The translations under genes were made by a program, and so were the position numbers. Positions 1-4,722 of a stretch of 7,214 nt of DNA are shown here, in pieces. The DNA lies in assembly GCA_030612905.1 (NCBI GenBank), contig JAUWNA010000095.1, forward strand, positions 1-7,214. Direction: 5' to 3'. The number at the start of each line of letters is the position of its first letter. The first letter of the stretch is position 1. The notes under the pieces are model-generated. The model was given only the letters and a program-made list of their open reading frames with translations. It was not told the DNA's origin and did not search any database. This stretch comes from Promethearchaeota archaeon. GTDB taxonomy: Archaea > Asgardarchaeota > Lokiarchaeia > Sigyniarchaeales > SOKP01.

Positions 1-50
1 TTAACGAAGTTTTAAAAAGATTAGAGCAATTAGACATAATTAAAATTTAA
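1..50 (+). CDS. C-terminal tail of an unidentified protein (partial)
   Basis: The frame beginning at base 3 is open from the left edge and reads NEVLKRLEQLDIIKI before a TAA at 48-50. Only 15 residues are visible, too few to name a family. The pattern of an amphipathic helix followed by a short Ile-rich strand is what the last helix and wing of many archaeal winged-helix domains look like, but this is only a resemblance. A T-rich tract follows about 20 bases downstream, which fits a gene ending here. It could also be chance, since 15 open codons prove little on their own. Confidence 0.45.
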   Translation, partial: NEVLKRLEQLDIIKI

Positions 51-70
51 AAAGTATATTTCTATATAAT

Positions 71-79
71 TTCTTTTTT
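71..79 (+). terminator. T-rich tract, probable archaeal intrinsic terminator of the left-edge gene
   Basis: Two T's, a C and six T's lie 21 bases after the TAA at 48-50. Archaeal RNA polymerase terminates at U-rich tracts without needing a preceding hairpin, so this is a reasonable terminator for the gene entering from the left. Just downstream, 83-97 is a small inverted repeat (ATAACT-TCG-AGTTAT) that could form a 6-bp hairpin after the U-tract rather than before it, unlike a bacterial terminator. Confidence 0.4.
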
Positions 80-159
80 GTTATAACTTCGAGTTATCAC
101 TAAATAATAAGTTAAACCTCACTCAAATAGAAAAAAATAAAAGGTTTCTATTTTTATCT

Positions 160-173
160 AAATTACTTTATTA
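160..173 (+). promoter_or_regulatory. Probable TATA-type promoter of the eL13 gene
   Basis: The block AAATTACTTTAT (160-171) continues into TTATC and contains a TATA-like TTTATTA at 167-173. Its centre is about 26 bases before the ATG at 196, the usual archaeal TATA-to-start-site distance, so transcription would begin at or next to the start codon and give a leaderless mRNA. That fits the lack of a usable Shine-Dalgarno site: GGATC directly abuts the ATG and is too close. The same 12 bases recur upstream of the next gene at 970-981. Confidence 0.45.
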
Positions 174-195
174 TCAATTTAGTGGTACTTGGATC

Positions 196-828
196 ATGGA
201 AAATTATAAAAATACAGTGGCAATAGTAATTTCTCCCGCAAAAGACGCTCATAAACGTGAAGCTAAAGGGTTTTCCTTGTTAGAAATAAAAGAAGCTGGA
301 AAAACTCATGAATTATTAAGAGCTTTAAATGTAAATGTTGATTATTTTCGGAGATCTAAATATGAGTCTAACATAGAACAGCTAAAAAAATTAAAACCAG
401 TTGGCAAGAAAGGTAAAAAGAAGAAGCCTTACGTTTTCAAAGAAAAGAAACGAACGCCTTTCAAGCCAAAAGTAGAAAAAAAAGTGAGAAAAAAGCCAGC
501 TGAAGTAGAAAAAACAGAAATAAAACCGAAGATCACTAAAAAAGCACCTCCTCCAAAGAAAAAAGTAGAAAAAGTAGAAGTAGTAGAACTAAAACCAGCA
601 AAAAAAGAGAAGAAAGAGAAGAAAGAAAAGTCAAAATCTGAAAAGACAAAATTGACCTCTTTAACAGGTTTGGGGCCTGCTGCTGCGAAAAAACTGGAGG
701 AACTTGGAGTAAGTTGTGTTGAAGAACTCATTAAAGAAAATCCTGGAGATTTAGCACCCTTAATCAAAGGAGTTTCCGAAGAAAGATTAAGTAAATGGTG
801 CGACGAAGGAAAAGAAATATTGAAATAA
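196..828 (+). CDS. rpl13e: Large-subunit ribosomal protein eL13 with lysine-rich linker and C-terminal helix-hairpin-helix domain
   Basis: Residues 9-67 match the eL13 core. The signature GFSLLEIKEAG is followed by an aliphatic helix, then NVDYFRRSKYESNIEQLKKL, matching the archaeal pattern of GFS..E...AG, then vD.RR.S..EN...Lk. This protein binds 23S rRNA in the 50S subunit and is known from TACK/Asgard archaea and eukaryotes, largely missing from euryarchaea. Archaeal versions are typically about 80 residues; this one has 210. Residues 68-151 are a Lys/Glu/Pro/Val-rich, probably disordered linker resembling a histone-H1-like tail. Residues 152-210 look like a helix-hairpin-helix domain: LTGLGPAAAKKLEELGV, then an acidic helix and a second GVSEERLSKW hairpin. 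HhH domains bind nucleic-acid backbones non-specifically. A precedent for an HhH on a ribosomal protein is the N-terminal extension of haloarchaeal eL32. The ATG is the first in frame. The eL13 core is confident, the HhH likely; what the extension does is unknown. Confidence 0.85.
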   Translation: MENYKNTVAIVISPAKDAHKREAKGFSLLEIKEAGKTHELLRALNVNVDYFRRSKYESNIEQLKKLKPVGKKGKKKKPYVFKEKKRTPFKPKVEKKVRKKPAEVEKTEIKPKITKKAPPPKKKVEKVEVVELKPAKKEKKEKKEKSKSEKTKLTSLTGLGPAAAKKLEELGVSCVEELIKENPGDLAPLIKGVSEERLSKWCDEGKEILK

Positions 829-969
829 TTCTAAAAGCAATAATCTTCTATGTCTTCACCTTTTAAAATGCACAAATTTTAATTAATTTTGTTATGCAAT
901 ATTCTTAAATGTTTATTCGATAGTTAAAATAAAGATTTTTATTTACCAAAACTATTTAGATGGTATATC

Positions 970-983
970 AAATTACTTTATAA
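970..983 (+). promoter_or_regulatory. Probable TATA-type promoter of the 1022 gene
   Basis: AAATTACTTTAT at 970-981 is identical to the block before the eL13 gene and includes TTTATAA at 977-983, a good archaeal TATA box. Initiation about 25 bases downstream (around 1005) would leave a leader of roughly 17 bases, which would include the GGTGA at 1010-1014. The 193 bases between eL13 and this gene otherwise show only AT-rich sequence with short T-runs near 880-890 that might end the eL13 transcript. Confidence 0.45.
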
Positions 984-1009
984 CAAATTACAGAAATTAT
1001 CTATAACCT

Positions 1010-1014
1010 GGTGA
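1010..1014 (+). promoter_or_regulatory. Shine-Dalgarno site of the 1022 gene
   Basis: GGTGA sits seven bases before the ATG at 1022 and matches the GGAGGTGAT anti-16S consensus. It fixes this ATG as the start. It is the only convincing Shine-Dalgarno site in the window; the eL13, methyltransferase, 2474 and YkgJ starts have none. Confidence 0.6.
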
Positions 1015-1021
1015 CGAACGA

Positions 1022-1516
1022 ATGGAATACAATTATTACAATTATGAGAAACTTGAAGGTAAAATCCTAGTTCCTAAGTTGCCTATTTGGTTTAGAGAAG
1101 TAGAATTTAACGGTGATAAAAACGAAGGAAATTTAACATTACACTCTCAAAACGAATACGACGAGATTTACGGTTCTAATGCTAAAATGGAAATTCTTTG
1201 GGAAAATAAAGAAAGAGAGGGATTCTACTACGCCAAGGAAGTGCAGCAATCGATAGAGTTATATAATGCGATCGGATTTACGGTTACATCTAAAGAAAAT
1301 ACGTGGTTAATGAGTCACGAATTTACTTTTTGGTACGGCCAGCGTACTAAAATGATGAAAAAGAGATACTACCGGGAGAAATGCATTCATGGAATTTTCT
1401 ATTGCGAAATAACTAAACGATTAATTAATTTACATACAACTATTATCGATAAATTTTACGATAATTTTAAACCGTTCGTTATTAAATCATATAACACATT
1501 TATTTGCCATGAATAA
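1022..1516 (+). CDS. Hypothetical protein with Cys/His-rich C-terminus
   Basis: I do not recognise this 164-residue protein. It is soluble by appearance, with no signal peptide or membrane segment, and unusually rich in Tyr, Trp and Phe. The N-terminal two-thirds alternate short strands (KILVPKLPIWF, GNLTLHSQ, KMEILWEN), suggesting a beta-rich or alpha/beta fold. The C-terminus holds nearly all potential metal ligands: C121 and C128 (CIHGIFYCEITKR), H138 (INLHT) and a final C162-H163 (ICHE). Their spacing would allow a zinc or similar site joining the end of the chain to the C121-C128 loop, but no known motif fits exactly. The start is supported by GGTGA seven bases upstream. I count 22 CpG in 495 bases, about 44 per kb, against about 21 per kb in the 2474-4036 gene, so a different origin is possible. 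It ends 20 bases from the convergent methyltransferase stop. No function is assigned. Confidence 0.75.
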   Translation: MEYNYYNYEKLEGKILVPKLPIWFREVEFNGDKNEGNLTLHSQNEYDEIYGSNAKMEILWENKEREGFYYAKEVQQSIELYNAIGFTVTSKENTWLMSHEFTFWYGQRTKMMKKRYYREKCIHGIFYCEITKRLINLHTTIIDKFYDNFKPFVIKSYNTFICHE

Positions 1517-1536
1517 GTCTGGAATCTCAGATATTT

Positions 1537-2283
1537 CTATTTAATTGTTTTTTGAGCTAATACGAAGAAGTTGTCCTTCTTATTTGGACCACCCATCCTT
1601 TTAAATTCTAGGATGGCATAATCGTCTAACAATTTCTTTATTTCTTTGCTAGAGAAAAAGTGATAAAATCGATTATAGGTTTTTTTTTCAGCGGACAAAG
1701 TCCAAGGGACGAATTTATCGCCGTATTCATTCAACCCAAGATTAATTTGAATTTTTCTATATTTTGGTTTAAATAACCTTTTTATCTTGTCCTTTATAAA
1801 ATAACTTCTATATTTTTTTTGGTATTTTCGCCAAACTGTAAACAAAAAACATCCCTTATTTCTTAACAAGCAGTATATTTGCGAAATTGCATAATTACGT
1901 TGAGTTTTATCTTTGATATGATGTATGGTAGCGATTGAAAAAATGTTTTGAATAACATTAGGTCTTATTGGTAAAAATAAGATATCGCTTAGTATTAATT
2001 GGATGAATTTAGAACTTTCTGTGGGAAAATTATTGTTAGACTTTAGACGATCGCTAGCAATCTTTAAAAATTCGAGAGAATTATCAACTCCAATTAATCT
2101 ATTGTTAGGTTGTAAAAACTCGCTAAAATTTCTACCATTTGCACATCCTAAGTCAAGATTGTAACCTGTAAAAGAAATCTCTTTTTCTTTTATCTCTTTT
2201 ACGAACGTTTCTAAGGCTTTCCAAGGTTTACTTCTCTTTTTGTGATAATCTTTTGCTAGAAAGTTATATAACTCCTTTTCCAT
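1537..2283 (-). CDS. Trm9/ALKBH8-type tRNA (wobble uridine) methyltransferase
   Basis: A 248-residue class I SAM-dependent methyltransferase. Motif I is LDLGCANG (43-50), the acidic end of strand 2 is D67 in IGVDNS, and the third strand carries SDILFLP (99-105). Beyond the generic fold it has Trm9/ALKBH8 hallmarks: an N-terminal YNFLAKDYHKKRSKPW (Trm9/ALKBH8 have a comparable R-x-x-PW), FSIATIHH (115-122), an isolated VPW (192-194), then RFYHFF (205-210) and a final KDNFFVLAQK (236-245). Eukaryotic Trm9 works with Trm112 to methylate 5-carboxymethyl-uridine at tRNA position 34, after Elp3 makes the carboxymethyl group. By analogy this enzyme would finish mcm5U-type modification in the cytosol. 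Compared with human and yeast proteins, the insert between the last core strand and VPW is short and Lys/Arg-rich. The frame also has a TTG at 2286-2284 directly before this ATG; the ATG is the likelier start. The main alternative is another small-molecule or tRNA methyltransferase of the same superfamily. Confidence 0.8.
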   Translation of the reverse strand: MEKELYNFLAKDYHKKRSKPWKALETFVKEIKEKEISFTGYNLDLGCANGRNFSEFLQPNNRLIGVDNSLEFLKIASDRLKSNNNFPTESSKFIQLILSDILFLPIRPNVIQNIFSIATIHHIKDKTQRNYAISQIYCLLRNKGCFLFTVWRKYQKKYRSYFIKDKIKRLFKPKYRKIQINLGLNEYGDKFVPWTLSAEKKTYNRFYHFFSSKEIKKLLDDYAILEFKRMGGPNKKDNFFVLAQKTIK

Positions 2284-2286
2284 CAA

Positions 2287-2473
2287 ATTAATACTAATTT
2301 TTAATTTAAAAAATTTTATTAATTGATTTAGTTTTAGGATTTTTCAAATTTTAAATATAAAATAATAAAAATTATCCAATTAAATAATTAAATGTTAAAT
2401 TAACATAATATTTGCTTTCTGGACACTAATGTCAATTTAAACTTGCGAGCAATTGCAACTAAGCGGCTATAAT
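2287..2473. promoter_or_regulatory. Divergent AT-rich intergenic region between the methyltransferase and the 2474 gene
   Basis: Nearly 190 bases, almost all A and T up to about 2410, must hold both promoters. Several A/T blocks could be TATA boxes (for example AAATTTTATTAATT around 2309-2322 for the minus gene and TTAAATTAACATAATATT around 2395-2412 for the plus gene); sequence alone does not choose between them. The last 60 bases are less AT-rich and contain two small dyads: GACA-CTAA-TGTC at 2422-2433, and TTGCGAGCAATTGCAA at 2443-2458, whose core GCAATTGC (2449-2456) is a perfect 8-bp palindrome. These lie where a regulator of the plus-strand gene might bind, but short dyads are expected by chance. 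Confidence 0.4.
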
Positions 2474-4036
2474 ATGGATGATATTGTAATAATTGTAGAA
2501 AAGTTTATTGATTATATGAAAGAGGAAATCTTTGAATCTTATGAGAAATGCACAGCATATATCAATGATCTCATAATTTCAAAAAGAGTTAATGTTACGT
2601 TAAACATCAATACTGAACCGGAAGAAACAATAAGAAAAACTATATTAACAATAATAAATGCTACAAATTCCGCATTAACGACCATAGGCGTTTCTACAGG
2701 TGACATTTCATCTGATAACGAGCTATTTCGAAAAAACTTTGAAGAAAATAGAAATAAATATTCTAATTATAATTCTTTTTTACAAATCGGTTTAAAAGAT
2801 TATGTTAATAGACATTTATTTGTTATTTTCATCGAATTTTTGATAAATATAGATATAATTAAAATGGAAAACCTAGATCTTTTCGATTTATTACCTCATG
2901 AATTTCTTAATAAATTTAACCAGTTCAAAAATGAAATTAAGATATCGGAAGATGTTAAAAACCGCTTTATAGTTTTCATTACAGAAATATGGAAGTACTT
3001 CGATTCGTCAAACCTAACTTTTAAATTAACTAATTTCGAAATAAAAGAGTCTATGGACGCAACATCTGAAGCAGATATCTTGAGAATGCTACAAGAAGCT
3101 CGTATGGATAACATAAACGCTTTAAAACAACCTGTAAATCGAATTCATGATCAAAACCAATCCTTTTTAGATTATTTTGTAGCCTTCCCTAAACTAAGTC
3201 AATCTGTTGTTGAAAAAATTGAAATCGATATAAATCAATTAAGTGAAATTTTAAAATCTTCTCAAGGACTTTTTGATTTGGAAAATCTGTTTTATATTAT
3301 TAGTATTTTCAAAATGCTAGGAGTAGAAAGCCCTCTTGAAGCTAATGATATTATAAATATTATAAGAGAATTTGTTAGTGGAAGTGTTTTTAGTACAGGA
3401 AAGTATCATGTCCCAAACCCAGTTAGTATATTTTATGGGCTGTCTATTCTATCTGAAATAGATTTGCTGAATAATTCTGATATAATTGACTTATTAGACA
3501 TTGAGATGTTTCTTGAAAACGAACTAAATAAATTCATCCCTGAAAAGTTGTCACTAAATTTTTTCACTGTTTTAAGTTTAAGATTGTTAGAAAATAACGG
3601 AGGGATTATAACTGACAAAAACTATTTGATTGAACCGTTAGTTAATATTGATCTATTCAGTTTAGACGAATTTAAACCATCTTCAGATATATTTTTCTAT
3701 TTAGGCTTATTGAGATTATTAGTTTCCAAGGTAGATTTTAGTAATTTGAAAGTTTTATATTTAGACGCATTAAAACAAAGGTTGCTACCTAACGGCTCCA
3801 TTAATGGCAGCATTACTGAATCAGCTAGAGCGTTATTAATCTTTAGAATGTTAAACTCAAACGACATGGAGTTAAATATTATTTCCAATTTATTAAATTT
3901 CTTAAATCAAAATTTAACCGTATTTAAAAATACTCTCGATAATAATTATTTTAATTGGAAAACTGAGAAGTTAGCGCTTAAAATTGAGCTTCGTATGCTT
4001 TTTTGGGCAATGATAGCACTCTCGCAATATGTTTAA
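2474..4036 (+). CDS. Hypothetical protein with about 45-residue alpha-helical repeats
   Basis: Not recognised. The 520-residue product is soluble, almost entirely helical by composition, Asn/Ile/Leu/Phe-rich, and has a single Cys near the N-terminus. From residue 267 a helix pattern with a conserved aromatic and leucines recurs: DLENLFYIISIFKML, NPVSIFYGLSILSEI, LSLNFFTVLSLRLLE, SSDIFFYLGLLRLLV and ESARALLIFRML. The aligned positions are 274, 321, 364, 409 and 453, with a weaker sixth near 506, so the period is 43-53. With loops such as LLPNGSINGSITES this recalls the alpha/alpha-toroid of terpenoid-cyclase/prenyltransferase-like proteins, but catalytic Asp/His/Cys motifs are absent and other helical-repeat folds are equally possible. 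Residues 1-260 are helical and show no motif I know. The frame extends upstream to a TTG at 2453; the ATG at 2474 was preferred because neither has a Shine-Dalgarno site and ATG is commoner. It converges on the YkgJ-like gene with a 25-base gap. Confidence 0.75.
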   Translation: MDDIVIIVEKFIDYMKEEIFESYEKCTAYINDLIISKRVNVTLNINTEPEETIRKTILTIINATNSALTTIGVSTGDISSDNELFRKNFEENRNKYSNYNSFLQIGLKDYVNRHLFVIFIEFLINIDIIKMENLDLFDLLPHEFLNKFNQFKNEIKISEDVKNRFIVFITEIWKYFDSSNLTFKLTNFEIKESMDATSEADILRMLQEARMDNINALKQPVNRIHDQNQSFLDYFVAFPKLSQSVVEKIEIDINQLSEILKSSQGLFDLENLFYIISIFKMLGVESPLEANDIINIIREFVSGSVFSTGKYHVPNPVSIFYGLSILSEIDLLNNSDIIDLLDIEMFLENELNKFIPEKLSLNFFTVLSLRLLENNGGIITDKNYLIEPLVNIDLFSLDEFKPSSDIFFYLGLLRLLVSKVDFSNLKVLYLDALKQRLLPNGSINGSITESARALLIFRMLNSNDMELNIISNLLNFLNQNLTVFKNTLDNNYFNWKTEKLALKIELRMLFWAMIALSQYV

Positions 4037-4037
4037 A

Positions 4038-4077
4038 ATCTAATATTTTAAATTGATTTCGTTACTCTAAATTAGAT
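4038..4077. repeat. Inverted repeat across two convergent gene ends
   Basis: ATCTAAT (4038-4044) and its complement ATTAGAT (4071-4077) flank the 25-base gap between the convergent stops (TAA at 4034-4036 and, on the minus strand, 4064-4062). The right arm lies inside the last codons of the minus-strand gene. Seven AT-rich base pairs with a 26-base loop would be a weak hairpin; it may mark a shared termination zone or be chance. Confidence 0.25.
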
Positions 4078-4682
4078 ATTGTTAATATAAAATTTCTAAC
4101 TGAAGGAGATATTTTATTCTCTTTTACTCCCTTATTCCATTCTTTAATTAATATATTATTCTTGGTTAAATCCTGGATGACATCTCGTCCTATTTGAAGC
4201 CAGTTGTCATCATCAATAATTGGAGCGCTCTCCCCTATTCCCTGACAATATTTAAGTCCTTTTTCAGTGTAAAAAATTTCTATCTCGCTTTTTTTTGGAT
4301 TTTCTTTATCCAAATCAATTAAGAGTTTGAAAGTAAATGGAAACGTCCTACAAAAGTTAGGTCTGAAACCGTAAATTGAGCACCTCTTTTTTGTCTCGTC
4401 GTAAAAGTAACATTTACCATTTAATCTTTTTTTAAGCCCTACAAACGCTAAGCCTTTTTCCGTTTCGATAGGTGGAACCACCATCCTATTAATTTCCTTT
4501 ATCGTAGGTTTTTTATCAAAAATATAGAACCCTAAAATTTCGATTATTTCGTCTAAATCTAAGTTTAAACCATTTTTGATGCGAATAATATCTGAATAAG
4601 TTGTATTAACTAAAGTGTCTAAATCAGTACAACAATTACCACAATGTACACATTCAAATCTTAAATCATTTGTATTACTCAT
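4062..4682 (-). CDS. YkgJ-family CxxCxxCC metal-cluster protein
   Basis: A 206-residue member of the zinc- or iron-chelating YkgJ/CxxCxxCC family. The N-terminal motif is C11-VH-C14-GN-C17-C18. A second cluster follows: C91 (NGKCYFYD), C101 and C111 in KKRCSIYGFRPNFCRTFPF, the family's typical C-x-I-Y-x-x-R-P-x-x-C-R-x-F-P-F signature. A late C146 in KYCQGIG matches the C-x-G-x-G end motif, making eight conserved-looking cysteines. Known members are thought to bind an Fe-S cluster or metal; the general biochemical role is unsettled, with only some relatives linked to protein modification. No membrane segment or signal peptide is present, so it is probably cytosolic. The ATG at 4682 starts it; there is no Shine-Dalgarno site. 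It lies 40 bases after the surface-protein gene on the same strand, but T-rich tracts in that gap suggest separate transcription or partial read-through. Confidence 0.85.
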   Translation of the reverse strand: MSNTNDLRFECVHCGNCCTDLDTLVNTTYSDIIRIKNGLNLDLDEIIEILGFYIFDKKPTIKEINRMVVPPIETEKGLAFVGLKKRLNGKCYFYDETKKRCSIYGFRPNFCRTFPFTFKLLIDLDKENPKKSEIEIFYTEKGLKYCQGIGESAPIIDDDNWLQIGRDVIQDLTKNNILIKEWNKGVKENKISPSVRNFILTISNLE

Positions 4683-4694
4683 AATTAATTTAAG

Positions 4695-4711
4695 AAAAAA
4701 TAAATAAAAAA
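4695..4711 (-). terminator. Two T6 tracts, probable terminator of the surface-protein gene
   Basis: Read on the minus strand, TTTTTTATTTATTTTTT begins 12 bases after the TAA at 4725-4723. Two six-T runs in a row match the U-rich signals that stop archaeal RNA polymerase. The same A/T block is 13-29 bases before the YkgJ-like ATG at 4682, so it could also supply that gene's TATA element (TTTATTTA-like); both uses are compatible. Confidence 0.5.
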
Positions 4712-4722
4712 TAACTATTAAT

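Noticed and set aside
83..97. ATAACTTCG resembles the end of a loxP half-site.
   Set aside because: Only nine bases match and the rest is a self-complementary hairpin (ATAACT-TCG-AGTTAT); there is no spacer, second 13-base arm or recombinase gene.
476..483. Run of eight A's in the lysine linker of eL13, a possible programmed frameshift or sequencing-error site.
   Set aside because: The frame continues without break into a well-formed HhH-like domain, so neither a frameshift nor an indel needs to be invoked.
429..767. Antisense open frame of 112 codons, Phe/Ser-rich, across the eL13 gene.
   Set aside because: It is the mirror of the lysine-rich AAA/AAG codons (TTT/CTT on the other strand); it has no independent support.
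1516..1536. TCTG-GAATCT-CAGA hairpin in the gap between the convergent 1022 and methyltransferase genes as a shared terminator.
   Set aside because: Only four base pairs plus a possible G-U pair, with no strong T-run next to it; too weak to list as a feature.
2453..2473. TTG start seven codons before the ATG of the helical-repeat gene.
   Set aside because: No Shine-Dalgarno site supports it and the extra residues show no clear character; kept as an alternative only.
2474..4036. Annotation of the helical-repeat protein as a prenyltransferase or terpene cyclase.
   Set aside because: The period and some loops recall that fold, but no DxDD, QW-type or zinc-binding motif is visible.
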